NCBI GenBank assembly: GCA_963662175.1
Contig: OY759220.1
Span: forward strand, 47,464,136-47,528,135
Source: Aradus depressus
Lineage: Eukaryota > Arthropoda > Insecta > Hemiptera > Aradidae
Length of the DNA stretch: 64,000 bases
Direction: 5' to 3'
Of the stretch, positions 1 to 11,743 are shown one piece after another (the first letter of the stretch is position 1; every line of letters starts with the position of its first letter). Position numbers and translations under genes: made by a program. Under the pieces are notes generated by a model, which was not told where the DNA came from, did no database searches, and was given only the letters and a program-made list of their open reading frames with translations.

Positions 1-1264
1 TACAGTAAATTATCAGAAATGAGAATATATTCTAAAGCTATTGTAATAATTGATACAAAAGCTAAAAGCATAAAAACTTTAAATAAACTAAAGAGGTATA
101 AAAGATAAAACTAAATACCGCAATACAAATACATACATGTTAAAAGCGATTCCGTACAGGAACAAGAAAAATCACAGTAATTTGTTGTTAGCCATAAATA
201 AAACTAGAATTAAGAAATATATACATCAATAAGTAAAACTTTTTCCTATTCATTGTTTTCGTAAAAAAAAATTGTAACTGGAGGACGAATGGACCACATA
301 TGTAACCTTCCTTCCCTTACTTCATGGTTGCCAAATTTCATAAGGCTATTTCATAAAGACCCATCGATAATTAATTATTATTTCAGAGAATAATAGTAAT
401 TTGGTAAATTTAGAATATCCTAGAGAATGGAGAAAACAAATTACGGTAAATTGGAAATTTGCCGAAAAATGTTGTTATTATTTTTTCAACACAATGTTCA
501 GTACAAAACATTTTTTCATCTCTGAAAATTAATAACGTAATAATGACAGTTTTTTAAAAATAATGAATTAGTTAATTTTACAAAAAGTAAAAAGTCTAAA
601 AAGTCTCGCTTTGTGTAAGTTAGGTTTACCCATGTTTTTCATCTTTTCTCCTGTCTCACTCCGGCAATGGTCGACAATAAAGAACAACATAAGGTATTTT
701 TTTAAAGGGCCATATTTTTGCTAACTTTTGGTGAATTTGGGACATCCTAGCGAATAGAGAAAACAAATTACGGTAAACTGAAAATTTGCAAAACAATTTA
801 AACAGGTGTTCGTTTTGAAATAAACGTTAGCCTCCTATTTCTATCTTTTCGATTTTCGTGTCAAAAAACATGTCACCTATTAGGAAATTTAACGTAGATT
901 ACGACAGTGTAGTCAGATTTCACTTTACCTTAACCAAAAAGTGATATTTACGGACATTTTGCTAAAAAAACGTGGTTATCGTAAAAAAATTTAAAATCTC
1001 ATTTATTTCTACACTAAGTTGAAACGGATTTTTATAACCCCGGTTTCTTAGTGTACTTGAGTGGGGCATTCACCCCCCCGAGTATTGTCATCTGCTTGCG
1101 ATACACCCTGTATATATATTTATTCTTTTTTCAATAAGGTTTATTAAAACTAAATATTATCTAAACACAGACAATACCATAAATAATTAAAATGATTAAC
1201 ATAATTACTATTTCCATTATTAACAGTTTTGACTTGTTAATCAGCAAGACCAGTGAATCCAAAA
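1..1264. other. AT-rich intergenic DNA with a diverged direct repeat
   Basis: No coding region is recognised. A segment of about 65 bp at 402-466 recurs diverged at 730-796; both carry the core AACAAATTACGGTAAA. Near 1100 there is an ACACCCTGTATAT motif of the kind often found at ends of arthropod repeats. Confidence 0.5.
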
Positions 1265-1495
1265 AGTTGTAATTTACAGGAGGGACGAAAAACCTGTAAT
1301 TCAACTTATTATGATTCAGTTATGTCAAACCTACGTACTTTTTAACATATAAATGAACTGACACAATCCCCCCCCCCCCCCCCCCTCTAAATTATGGGAG
1401 GTTCAAAAGATTATATATAGACAATAGACAATTTGAGTTTACTTATCACTATATTTTACAGAAGAATATTACTGCAAAAATATCAATTTCTGCGA
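1265..1495 (+). repeat. Dispersed repeat, copy 1, with poly-C tract
   Basis: About 220 bp closely similar to 7085-7340, including the run TTACAGGAGGGACGAAAAAC, the following 80 bp, a homopolymer of C (1368-1385) and the sequence downstream of it. No coding capacity is seen. The family is not recognised. Confidence 0.7.
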
Positions 1496-2254
1496 AAAGT
1501 GGACTTAGTGTTTTCCCCTATCGCTTACTACTGTTACATCAACCCAACTCGAGTACAAAATTTTGCCTATCCTTATCTTCCCTAGGAGTCTATCTATGTT
1601 GAAATAACATTTATGTTTAATTAAGCCTTATTAATTTTTTTTATTGATTTAAATCAATATGAAAAGTTATTAGAATCACCATACGTTGATTTTTATAAAA
1701 CGTACAACATTTTATTAGACAATACACTCATTATGTATTTTTTGTTGGGCTTATGTATGATACATACTACAGGATGTAGGGGATGTACAGGATGTAGGTA
1801 CATATGATTCATACATGCTTATTTTACTGGACTATTTACACAAAATTCATAGCCTCGGAAAATAAATTTTATCTATGAAATAATACTTTTCACCAGAAAT
1901 ACTTATCTATATTATTAATATTCCTATCTTTTTAAAATAATTATTTACAAATACTTAAACAAAAAAAAATTTGTGTTGTTTTTAAGAATATCCATTATGT
2001 TGTTATGTTAATGAATTTCTAAAAAGCAAAACAAATTTTTAAAAAATATATTATTTTCTTTATATTACGGTACAATTTACTCTTAGGAAACATCCGCAAT
2101 TTTTCAGTGGATGCGAATGTTTTAGTTGGCGAATCGGAATGTTTGTTATATCACTAACTCAAAGCAATAAGCAAGATACAAATAATCAAAAACTAAATAG
2201 CAGTTGTTACCCAGATAGGAAGTATGCTTGCACAACTCAACGGCGCTACACATA
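1496..2254. other. AT-rich intergenic DNA
   Basis: No gene or structured repeat recognised apart from a short GGATGTAGG-type internal repetition near 1770-1800. Confidence 0.5.
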
Positions 2255-2262
2255 CCCTAGGT

Positions 2263-2847
2263 TAGGGGTCTTCAACCTTTCACGTCCGAGGGCCACATCA
2301 ATAAATTCACAAAGATCCGCGGGTCGCACGTCTGTCAAAAAAATAGTGTAGTCAGAAAATTTATATAAAAAAGGAAGGTTTGTTTCACATTTTACAAGAC
2401 TAAAATTGATTCTAAGGGAAGAGATAGTGTTCACATTTCTATTGGTTCCAAAAAAGTTAAATGCAAGTCACATTAAAATACTTTGGAATTTTTTTTTTAT
2501 TATGAAAATAATGCAGGGATTGTACAGAACGATCTTACCCCTACTTTTAATTACATATAAATTTTCTTTCGTTTTTTGTGTATTAAGTTCCTATTTGTAG
2601 ACATTGGTAATAAATGGTTTAAATTTTAAAAAAGAAAGAGAAAAAAGAAACATCGTCATGAAACACGAAATGTTTTAAATATCAAGAATAACAGAAAAAA
2701 AGTTTTTTTACGACAAAAATCTGACAAGGCAATTTTTCTTGAAATTGCCTCAAATTCAAATGTGGGGACCACTAAAATGCCGGCGGACAATTAAAATTCC
2801 TTCAGCGGACCACGAGTGGCCCGCGGGCCGCAGGTTGAAGACGCCTA
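2263..2847. mobile_element. hAT-type non-autonomous element (MITE), 585 bp
   Basis: The left end begins TAGGGGTCTTCAACC and the right end, read on the other strand, begins TAGGCGTCTTCAACC. Similarity continues into a GC-rich stretch ending GGGCCAC, giving imperfect inverted repeats of about 35 bp. The element is flanked by a perfect 8-bp duplication CCCTAGGT (2255-2262 and 2848-2855). The TAGGGGTC...CAACCTGCGG ends and 8-bp duplication are typical of the hAT superfamily. The interior has no transposase-like frame, so it must have been moved in trans. It sits next to SINE-A sequence that starts at its right flank. Confidence 0.88.
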
Positions 2848-2960
2848 CCCTAGGTGAATCAGGGTAGACTACATATAGGTCTCCCATAGTAGAGTCGGGC
2901 TCATGTCCACCTAGCAGTTAAAGCCCGGGCATGAGTCACAATAACTAACAACGCAACCGC
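2848..2960 (+). repeat. SINE-A family fragment
   Basis: The sequence matches the body of the complete SINE at 36738-37082, with shared landmarks TAGTAGAGTCGGGCTCATG and AGTTAAAGCCCGGGCA. The tRNA-like head is missing, apparently cut off by the hAT element on the left. Confidence 0.7.
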
Positions 2961-3001
2961 TTTAACAATATTTTTAGTTGTGGTTTTTTAATTAAAAACA
3001 G

Positions 3002-3290
3002 AATAAGCCACCTCATGAAAGCTTCAAAGACCCCTAACCACCCAGCAGAGCATCCCACGAAATAAGCCACCTCATGAATGCTTCAAAGACCCCTGAACCA
3101 CCCAGCAGAGCATCCCACGAAATAAGCCACCTCATGAAGGCTTCAAAGACTCCTGAACCACCCAGCAGAGCATCCCACGAAATAAGCCACCTCATGAAGG
3201 CTTCAAAGACACCTGAACCACCCAACAGAGCATCCCACGAAATAAGCCACCTCATGAAGGCTTCAAAGACCCCTGAACCACCCACGAAGA
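3002..3290. repeat. 60-bp tandem repeat, about 5 units
   Basis: Units begin AATAAGCCACCTCATGAA and recur every 60 bp (the first is 59 bp) with a few substitutions. Because 60 is a multiple of three and the unit has few stops, frames stay open on both strands. These are not considered genes. Pieces of the unit recur up to about 3320. Confidence 0.9.
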
Positions 3291-3299
3291 GCATGAGTC

Positions 3300-3756
3300 A
3301 CAATACGAAGAGCATCCCACGAAATCTAAAATTTGAAAATATTATTATATTTGACAAATTGTTTTTTTCAGTTCTATGACAGTGCCTTCTTTGCCTATAC
3401 ACATGTAATTGTATTTGAAAATGTAAATCCCCATAAGGACGACACCTTTACATTTCTATCGAAAGCCCTGACGATGGCTTATTGGTACAAAATATTATAG
3501 GTGGATCCCAGATCCAATTTTGATATCTATGATGACCTCTGTCGACTTTCAACGAAGACGGGCGAAGGGAAGGAGGAGGGAGGCCCGACCCAAATACGTT
3601 AATAACAGTCGATGTAACGAATAATACCAACACAAAAATTAGTGTGAGCATTCAAAAGTCCATGATTAAGGCAACTATCGATTTTCAACCAATTCGGTAA
3701 ATTCCTTTCAAAAGTAGAGCGCGAACATTCAGTTAATTAATTGATGCTGGGGGCCA
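3300..3756. other. Intergenic, repeat-derived DNA
   Basis: No gene recognised. At 3470-3482 the text CCCTGACGATGGC resembles the 5' part of the hammerhead-like motif at 4809-4844, but the second half of the hairpin and GAAA are absent. Confidence 0.35.
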
Positions 3757-3835
3757 CTTTTCAACCGTTGTACTTCCCCAGCTCTACCAAGTATAGGGGC
3801 AGTTATGTAATCGGTCAGAAATTCTATGTTGTGTT
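3757..3835 (+). repeat. Dispersed repeat family B copy
   Basis: Contains ACTTCCCCAGCTCTACC followed by AGTATAGGGGCAGTTATG and an AATCGGTCAGAAATTC-type end. Related copies lie at 14960-15030, 15476-15545 (minus), 17593-17825 and 52980-53165. The 60-bp units at 11744-12677 align to this module. The family is not identified; it has no coding capacity. Confidence 0.65.
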
Positions 3836-4808
3836 TTCACTGGATTTTTCGTGTTTTCCGACCTCTAATTCGAAAAAAATAAAATATAAAAATTTCGGTC
3901 TTATCCACAACCCTTTGTGGACGACACTTATATGTTTTCAGCAAAAGAAGAAGGGGAGGAATAGTGGGAAAGGTTAACAGAAAACCTCTAATAATGTGCC
4001 GATGTAGAGTTATGACGACACAAAGTTAGTATTAGGATTGAGAAGTCCTTCAACCATTGGCCAATGCCGTACTTTGCCGGTGAATCACCGATGACTTTTT
4101 CAAAACAGTTGCTGTTTTTCATCAAACTGTTCGTTGTGGTCTTGTAGAAAGGAGCATGAGCACCTGTTGCACCCCCCTTCATTCTGATATCTACGTCACA
4201 TCACACGGACAGGTACCGCGCCAACGTCGTCATGCCGCTTACCTCCCCTCTCCACTTCCCCCCTTGGTTTTTTTTTATATTCTTTTTATTTTTAGCGTTC
4301 CATAGATCGAAGACCGTCTTCGGAAACTGAAATTTTTGAAGCTATATTCGTGACACTTTGTACTAACATAAGTTAAATTGGGATATTTAGATTTAGTGAT
4401 GAATGAAAAGGAGGAAAAAAAATAGAGTAGAAAATATTAAGCAAAAATAGTATTTCTAGGTCAAAAGACGTCCCAACATACGATGATGCGTTAAGAATCA
4501 TTCAATAATAATTAGGAATTATTCTTAGAACTTACTTATAATTTTTTTTTCAGATAACATTTATACTCAATTGTTTTGTATATATGTTACGTGAAGGGAA
4601 TTCGCGAAGTTACTAAGTTACTAGGGAAAATCCAAAATTCCTAAATAGAGGAAAACTTGTACTGCTTCATTAATGCATTTTTAAAACGTAATACGAAGAA
4701 TGTCCGAATACATTTTTATGCGTTCTATGTTGATATAGTGGAAATACTAATAAATAAAATGATAGATAAAACACTTTTTTTGCACACTTATATTGTCTAA
4801 TTCCACAA
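3836..4808. other. Intergenic DNA with a further family B piece
   Basis: Near 4065-4100 an inverted family B fragment (GCCGGTGAATCACCGATGAC) is visible. The rest is AT-rich with no recognised gene. Confidence 0.4.
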
Positions 4809-4844
4809 TGTGTACCGGTTTCGGCTTACGCCATCGTCAGCACA
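4809..4844 (-). ncRNA. Hammerhead-ribozyme-like motif
   Basis: On the minus strand: TGTG (4844-4841), CTGACGA, one extra T, GGC/GCC hairpin with loop GTAA, GAAA (4822-4819), then the palindrome ACCGGT (4819-4814), A, and CACA pairing with the first TGTG. This has the order and conserved letters of a type I hammerhead with a self-complementary stem III, except for the extra T beside stem II. A Penelope-like end is the likely origin. Catalysis is not shown. Confidence 0.45.
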
Positions 4845-4859
4845 ATGTTCATCAATAAT

Positions 4860-5260
4860 TCAGATATTTGCCAGGCATACATATTTATATTAACCTAAGT
4901 GTACCTGAGGTGAAAGGGTCCCCTCCTCTGGTAAAACCAGGGGGGTGGAAGTCTATATTCTAACTGTAATATCTAACTGTGCACTTATTTTATCGTAATA
5001 TGAAGATATTGAAGAAATAAAATAAAAGAGGTTTTTTGGTTCTAGGTTTTTTTACTATTTCGAGGATGGGTTAGTGCTTATGTAGAACTCTAGTGGCGGA
5101 GTTAGGAACTAAACATAACTAAGTAGCCATAACTCTTTTAATTAATTTTCTGTTGCTATCCAATTATTGTTTCTAATGCGAACAAGAATCGAAACAATGA
5201 ACTTGTCCAATTTTCATGAATGAGATATTACTAAATTTGAGTTGGCTACATTTAGAACCC
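4860..5260. other. AT-rich intergenic DNA
   Basis: No gene recognised. A short hairpin (CCTCTGGTAAAACCAGGGG) lies near 4925-4945. Confidence 0.4.
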
Positions 5261-5261
5261 T

Positions 5262-5540
5262 CTCACTAGAGTTAGGCTCATATCCTCCAGAGCGACGAAA
5301 GAGCTCTTAGGCGATATGACCTGTTAGTTAAAGAGCTCTTAGGCGATATGACCTGTTAGTTAAAGAGCTCTTAGGCGATATGACCTGTTAGTTAAAGAGC
5401 TCTTAGGCGATATGACCTGTTAGTTAAAGAGCTCTTAGGCGATATGACCTGTTAGTTAAAGAGCTCTTAGGCGATATGACCTGTTAGTTAAAGAACTCTT
5501 AAGCGATATGACCTGTTAGTTAAAGCTCGGGAAGTGTCAC
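5262..5540 (+). repeat. SINE-A fragment expanded into seven 32-bp units
   Basis: Flanks (AGAGTTAGGCTCATATCC on the left; AGTTAAAGCTCGGG on the right) match the SINE-A body. Between them a 32-bp unit starting AAAGAGCTCTTAGGCGATAT occurs seven times head to tail (5298-5521). The last unit has two substitutions. The unit is present once in the other SINE-A copies, so the array is an internal expansion of one SINE module. Confidence 0.85.
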
Positions 5541-7084
5541 AAAAACAAACAATACAACGGTTATATTCTTCCTGGAACCCCCAGCTCGAAAAAAATGATT
5601 AAAATAGATATATGATTTTTTTTTATTTGACAAGTTACGACTACATAATATGTAGGTTTTCATTACTCGTAACTTGTCAAATAAATGCAATATATTATAT
5701 TGAAAATCCTCCTCCGCGCCTCGACATAAAAATTGACGGTGGGCCCCCCTCAGCGGAACCAATAAGAGGACGGCATGGAAGTGCCACAACCCGGCAAGAA
5801 CGTAGTAAGTATGAAACTATAGAGATAATAAATTATTAAAAGAAAAAAAAAAAAAAAAGTAATAATGAAACATTATGCAAATGAAAGGATAGATTTTGTA
5901 AGGTAGGTAATGTGAGGGTTACCGATGGACGGTCATGGCTGACTTAGAGCTTCGATAAGAGCCGCTGACGTCAAAGGAAGCCAATTGCCCTTGTATGCCA
6001 GATTCTCATGTCACATTTGACCAACTTTTTTTCTTTTGTGTTAACACTTCATATGATCGCTTTTCGACACACGCCGATATGAACAAAACTTGTAGGGTAC
6101 TTGCAGTGTACCTAGTAACTTGAAATTTGGGACACAGGTAGAGGTTAGGGCACAACTCAAGGGAAACATTTAAAAAATATATTTTCATTTTAAATAGAAA
6201 GTGTGAAACAGCTTAAGGCGAATTTGAGGAAAAATTTCTGGATAGTATTGTGTTTATATTATTAATTTATTGTTTATTTATTATTTTGTATGATAGAAAG
6301 ATATCCTACAAATATTTACAGAGGTAGGTGTAATTTTACGGAATGTCTGCTGACGTATTGAATCGTGATTCACCGAAAAGTCCGCGATCCTCCAGCAATG
6401 TGTTACTTCCCCAGCTCAAATTGTTTGTAATTAATCAAGTTTTCATCCTCCTTCTAAATCTTCATTCAATTTGACTGAAAATAGATAGGTGTCTCTATAG
6501 GGACCTCTGATTTCATATAATATTAATAATTATTAGAAAATTTCTTTTCAAGAAATTCATTACAAGAGAAGTTGTAATTTTGTATTTTTGAGTTGGACTC
6601 CGATTTATTCGTTCTGTCGGCAGTTATCGTATCCACAAACTTACACGGACAGACCTGATTTTTTATTATTTTCTTTCCACTTTTGGATTCAGGGACCTTA
6701 AGCAAATGAAATTTCCTAATAATTACATCATTTTCCGTATATTACGTATAATTGGGAAATTGTCCCTATATTTATGATGGTAGTGGTGCAGGATACTGTG
6801 GGTGCGGCAACGCCCGCCCCCCTCTCAAGTGGTCTATATAATTAGAAGTATGAGTACATATTGTACTTTGATTGTTAATTGAAAATAAAACAAAAAAATA
6901 TTATATTGAACCCATGCACTTAATAAAAACAAATACTTTTTGAAGGACAACACATTTATTTTGATTCATCACTATCCAACGAGACTAGTTGAGTGGGACC
7001 GTTAGACCGGAAAAGGGAGGGGACCTTTTCAAAATAAGACAAATAGATAATTTTACTGTTAGTTTTTACATGACTAACGCGCTG
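5541..7084. other. AT-rich intergenic DNA
   Basis: No gene is supported. A family B-like piece lies near 6360-6440 (GATTCACCG, ACTTCCCCAGCTC). Short open frames here lack recognisable domains. Confidence 0.4.
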
Positions 7085-7340
7085 AAGCTTATAATTTACA
7101 GGAGGGACGAAAAACGTGTAATTCAACTTATTATGATTCAGTTATGTCAAACCTACGTACTTTTTAACATATAAATGTACTTACACAATCCCCCCCCCCC
7201 CCCCCCCCCCCCCCTAAATGATGGGAGGTTCATTTATAGCAAGAGGGTCCAAAAGATTATATGTAGACAATTTGAGTTTACTTATCACTTACATTTTACT
7301 TTTTTTACAGAAGAATATTACTGCAAAATTATCAATTTCA
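7085..7340 (+). repeat. Dispersed repeat, copy 2, with 25-base poly-C tract
   Basis: Second copy of the repeat at 1265-1495, nearly identical over the 90 bp before the poly-C run (7190-7214) and over about 100 bp after it, with a small insertion (TTTATAGCAAGAGGGTC). Same orientation as copy 1. Confidence 0.7.
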
Positions 7341-8099
7341 ATTTATATATATAAATATAATGTTCGTTATTTATTTTCAAAATATCTCAAAAACGATGCG
7401 TTCTAGTGCAAAATGGTTTATGTTAAATCTTCTCCTTGTATGACACTAATATCGACATAATACCTGAATTCTTCTACTATTATCAAGTGCAACGCAAGAA
7501 AATCGCACCAAATTAGGACGTTTCGTTATCGAGTTACACGAGTGTATGCATGCATTCAACACATCTTTTTTTTGGGTATTTGGATTTAACAATTTTCGGT
7601 TTTTGGAGTTTATAGCGTCAGCCATAGTGGGTTAGGATAGTAGGTATAAAAAGGAGACTTGACGCATCAAATTCATACAGTGCGAGTTGAGCAACTCCAT
7701 ATAACGTTTTATTTTCGTCATTTTGCTCCCACCATTATCAACTTCAAAGAACAAAATGCACTTTCATTTTCAATTTGATATCAAATTTTTAGTTTTAGAT
7801 TGAAAGAATAATATTTAAAAAAAAAAATCCGAGCCTAAACAAATTAAGAAAACAGTACAACTCGTTAGAAGTGCACGAGTTGAACAATTTTTTTTTAAAC
7901 ACTGGAATTCAAAAGCTTTAGTTTTTAATTTTTTCCAAGTATTAATTTTATTTATAAAGAAATTTCTAAAAATTAGATCACTTACGAACTGAAGGGTTCC
8001 CTGCGCGAAAATTGTCTTTATGTATTAACAAATACACATTTAAAAATTATAATGTTGTGAAGAATAAGGTCTGCATACGCTACTGCATAGATTCAAAAA
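7341..8099. other. Intergenic DNA; possible core promoter
   Basis: No gene recognised. A TATAAAAA box (7645-7652) is followed about 33 bp later by ATACAGTG, which is the spacing of an arthropod TATA/initiator pair. Nothing coding follows, so this may be a remnant LTR or chance. Confidence 0.25.
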
Positions 8100-8247
8100 A
8101 GTTTCATGGTTTGTACTAGGGGTGTTTAGACCAAACAGTTTCATGGTTTGTACTGGAGCTGTTTAGACCGAACAGTTTCATGGTTTGTACTAGGGCTGTT
8201 TAGACCAAACAGTTTCATGGTTTGTACTAGGGCTTTTCTGTAACAGT
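8100..8247. repeat. 37-bp tandem repeat, about 4 units
   Basis: Units start at 8101, 8138, 8175 and 8212 with GTTTCATGGTTTGTACT; the third is followed by AGGGCTGTTTAGACC. The last unit is partial. The GGTTCCGGGAACC-like text that follows resembles the subterminal parts of some hAT elements, which is weak evidence. Confidence 0.85.
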
Positions 8248-8359
8248 TTCAGTTCCGGGAACCCGTTATTCAAAAACCGATACCCGAATAACCCTGTTCC
8301 GAATCTAAAAACCAAGTGCCGATAATATGATACTGGTCATGATGGTCTACCACAAGTAA

Positions 8360-10230
8360 AGATGTGTGAAATTTCGTTATTACGATTATTATCCGACCAT
8401 TAGTTAATGACCTAGCACTATATTTATACTTAGGCCTACCCCCACAACCCCCCCTCCCGTTCACAATTTTGTGATGTCACACCCTCTGTTTTTCTATTTG
8501 GCCTTTAAGAATACTACATATGAAATTTCATGATTATCCGACCATTAGTTAATGAGTTAGCACTATTTTTATGCTTAGCCCCCCTTTACAACCCCCCTCC
8601 CGTTCGAGATTTTGGGACGCCACATAGCCTATTATTCAATCGGGCTCGAAAGAATGCTAAATGTGAAGTTTTATGGAAATCCGTCCAGCCGTTTGGGCGT
8701 GATGCTGGAACACTCAAACACCGTTTCAGCTTTACTAATATAGATTATGAAGAAGAGAACGGAAAGATAAGAGCCCCCCCCCCCCCCCCCCCCCCCATTC
8801 GAAAATCCCAATAACTGCCGATGTAAAGAATTTATCATAATCAAATTTCGTATTTAAAATTAAAATCCACTGAGGCCATAACCAGTCAAATTTCGGGGAT
8901 ATTGGCTGAGGGGAGGGGGGAGTTCCGGGGAGGGGACTCAATTCAAAAATCCCAATTACTGCCGATGTAATGAATGTATCATCAAATTTCGTATTTAAAA
9001 TTAAAATCCACTGAGGACATAACCAGTCAAATTTCGGCGATATTGGCTGAGGGGAGGGTGGAGTTCCGGGGAGGGGGCTCTTTTCTTAGCATCGCTGGAC
9101 ATTCTAGTCAGTACGTACTTAAGAATGCTCGTGACCACAGCTAGTATCGGCCTTGCCTTGATATTAAATTCTTAGGAACGCTGGGGACCGCAGCTAGTAT
9201 GTGCCTTTGCAACAGCGGATGCCCTAGCTATTTTGTGCTTAAGAACGCTGGTGGTAGCTATTATTAACCGTACAACAGTGGACCTCCTAGGTACATGCTT
9301 AGGAAACCCACCCTATTAAAATTAGGGCTATATCCCATCTTTAAGAAAGCTCCATGTGAGATTCATTCAGCATTAATGCACCCCCGCCCCTCCCGTCCAA
9401 AAGGGTCCCCCCCCCCCCCCCCCCCCATCATGCCCCCTTCCCGTTGACAGTTTTGAGACGTCACATGTGAAATTCCATGACTATCCGACCATTCGTTAAT
9501 GAGCTATCTTTATATTTACGCCTAGCCCGACAACCCCCCTCCCTTTTGTGACGTCACAAACTTTATTTTCCAATTTGGCTTTCAAGAATTCTACATCACT
9601 ATTTTTTTTATTTAGGCCTACCCCCACAACCCCCCTCCCGTTCAAAATTTATGGACGCCACATAGACTATGTTTCAACTTGGCTTTTAAGAATACTAAAT
9701 GTGAAATTGCATGATAATCCGTCCATCCGTTAATGCGCTAGAGCAATTTTTATGCTTAGGCCCCCTTACAACCCCACCTCCCTTTCAAACTTTTGGGACG
9801 CCACGTAGCCTTTTTATTTAATCGGGGTCATAAGGATGCTACATACGGAGTATCATGAATATCCGTCCAACGGTTTGGGCGTGATGCTGGAACAAACCCT
9901 CAAACCAACCCCGTTTCAGCTTTATTAATATAGAAGTTTATGAAGGTCGGTCCAAGAGAACGGGAAGATGAGAGACTTCAAATTCAAAACTCCCAATAAC
10001 TGCCGATGTAATGAATGGATCAACATCAAATGTCGTATTTAAAATTATAATCGATTGAGAACATCACCAGTCAAATTTCAGCGATATCAACTGAGGGGAG
10101 GGGGGAGTTCCGGGCAGGGGGCCCAATTCAAAAATCCCAATAACTGCCGATGTAATGAATGGATCAACATCAAATTTCGTATTTAAAATTAAAATCCACT
10201 GAAGACATAACCAGTCAAATTTCGTCGATG
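8360..10230. repeat. Composite higher-order repeat (two rounds)
   Basis: Two module types alternate. Module 1 (about 120 bp; core ATCCGACCATTAGTTAATG then CAACCCCCCTCCCGTTC) occurs about three times at 8380-8750 and about four times at 9440-9940. Module 2 (about 135 bp; core AACTGCCGATGTAATGAATG then GAGGGGAGGGGGGAGTTCCG) occurs at 8800-8940 and 8941-9080 and again at 9975-10110 and 10120-10230. The order 1-2-1-2 suggests duplication of a unit of about 1 kb. A module 1 copy also lies at 37556-37680. Confidence 0.65.
9090..9310. repeat. Degenerate GCTAGTAT-type satellite, copy 1
   Basis: Irregular repetition of AACGCTGGGGACC, CAGCTAGTATGTGCC and AACAGCGGA blocks, matching the array at 17960-18700. 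It lies between the two rounds of the composite repeat. Confidence 0.5.
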
Positions 10231-11743
10231 ATAAAAAAATGAAAAAGTCGAAAATAAAAAAGTCGTCGGTGTGTCACCGCCGGTGTACTTCTCCAGGACG
10301 AATAAATCAATTAGCTGTTCATTCAAGCTCTAATATCATTCGACGGTTTGGGGTAATAATGGAAGAGTTTTTTGAGTTCCATCAAATAAAATGATTGAAG
10401 GTTACAAGGGAGCGGAAACTCAGTTGTGAGTTGGGGTGTAGCTTCAAATTCAGAGTTAACAAGTTGAACTTGGATCCTCAAAAGATCAGAAACGTAGGTT
10501 AAGGGTCCAACAAATACCGAGATTGAAGTTTGGAAGTAGTGCGGAAACTTATGTGTGAGCGGGATGTGGTTTCAAATTAGGAGATCGAAGGACTGACAAA
10601 GGAGCAAGAACAGTAGGAAAGGTTCGCCAAATAATGAGATCAAACAGCGTGGAAAGGTTCGCCAAATAATGAGATCAAACAGCGTGGAAACTTACATTTT
10701 TAGCGCTAAAAAACGAGCTTAGCTTATCGGAAAGCTTGTGAAAATCTGGAAAACCTGGTTCAGGCTCTGAAACCGAGAAGCGTGAAGCCAAAAAATTCAA
10801 ATACCTGGTTCCGCAATCGCCAGGAACCGTCTAGCAGTTTTGGTTTGTTCCTCAGGTATATATATATATATATATTACTGGATAGTAAAAGAAATATCTA
10901 AAACACAAAATTTTTATGTCTGTTTGACAATGTGACTCTCCTCCAGATTTCTAACGAATTGCGAGATCATCAAAAATTATAGTATATAATATTAGAGTTA
11001 TTTTTTCAATATTTCCACTTTACTTTTTACAAAACACTAAAAACATTGTGAATATAATTGTTATTTGAAGCATTTCTTTAAGTAATCTATCTTAATCCCT
11101 AAAGCACACTCCCCCAAGCTACACCATCGAAGCTGCATCTCATAAACTGGAATTATTATAATTTTTTCACATAAAATTTTGCTTTCTAGCAATTTATTTT
11201 TGGCTCTATTGATTTTCTACTATGTCTATTTATTACACTATAATTTTGTACAAAGATTCAATAATGTAGCTTCAATAGTTTCGCAGATATCATACATGTA
11301 TATAGTACATTCTACTAATATACTGTTTCTGGAAAAACATCCATATTAAAAATTAAATTTTTTATAGGATCCCAAAATGTGTCTACTAGAATGGGGGTCA
11401 CCTAAGCTGGGATGAATGGGAGGAGCCAGGATGTCTGGGATTCATCTGGAGTTACTCAGCTAGGCTGACTCAGACGAGGAGCACGTCAGAGAGGGCTCTC
11501 ACCCCGACCTAACTACGCTCCCCCTTAATATATGGACTATCACGAGGAATGTGGCCAGCCCCCGGAAGTCTCAACACCGCCTACCACGCAACATTTAAGA
11601 ATTTACAGGTTTCCGGACTGTAAAAGAAAGGGGTCTTTTTCTCTGAGAGCAGAAGATGTGACTATGTGAAGATGTGACCTGGAAGCTGGGATGCGCTACA
11701 CATCTAGATGGAACAAAGTGCAATCCGAATGGGGCTAAATGCT
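10231..11743. other. Intergenic DNA with small duplications
   Basis: A 35-bp unit (GGTTCGCCAAATAATGAG...) is duplicated head to tail at about 10619-10690. A (TA)n run lies at 10857-10877. No gene recognised; 11370-11740 is less AT-rich but has no supportable frame. Confidence 0.4.

Noticed and set aside
3470..3495. Another hammerhead-like copy
   Set aside because: CTGACGATGGC is present but no second hairpin arm or GAAA follows.
5298..5521. CRISPR-like regular repeats of 32 bp
   Set aside because: Units are contiguous with no spacers and lie inside a SINE.
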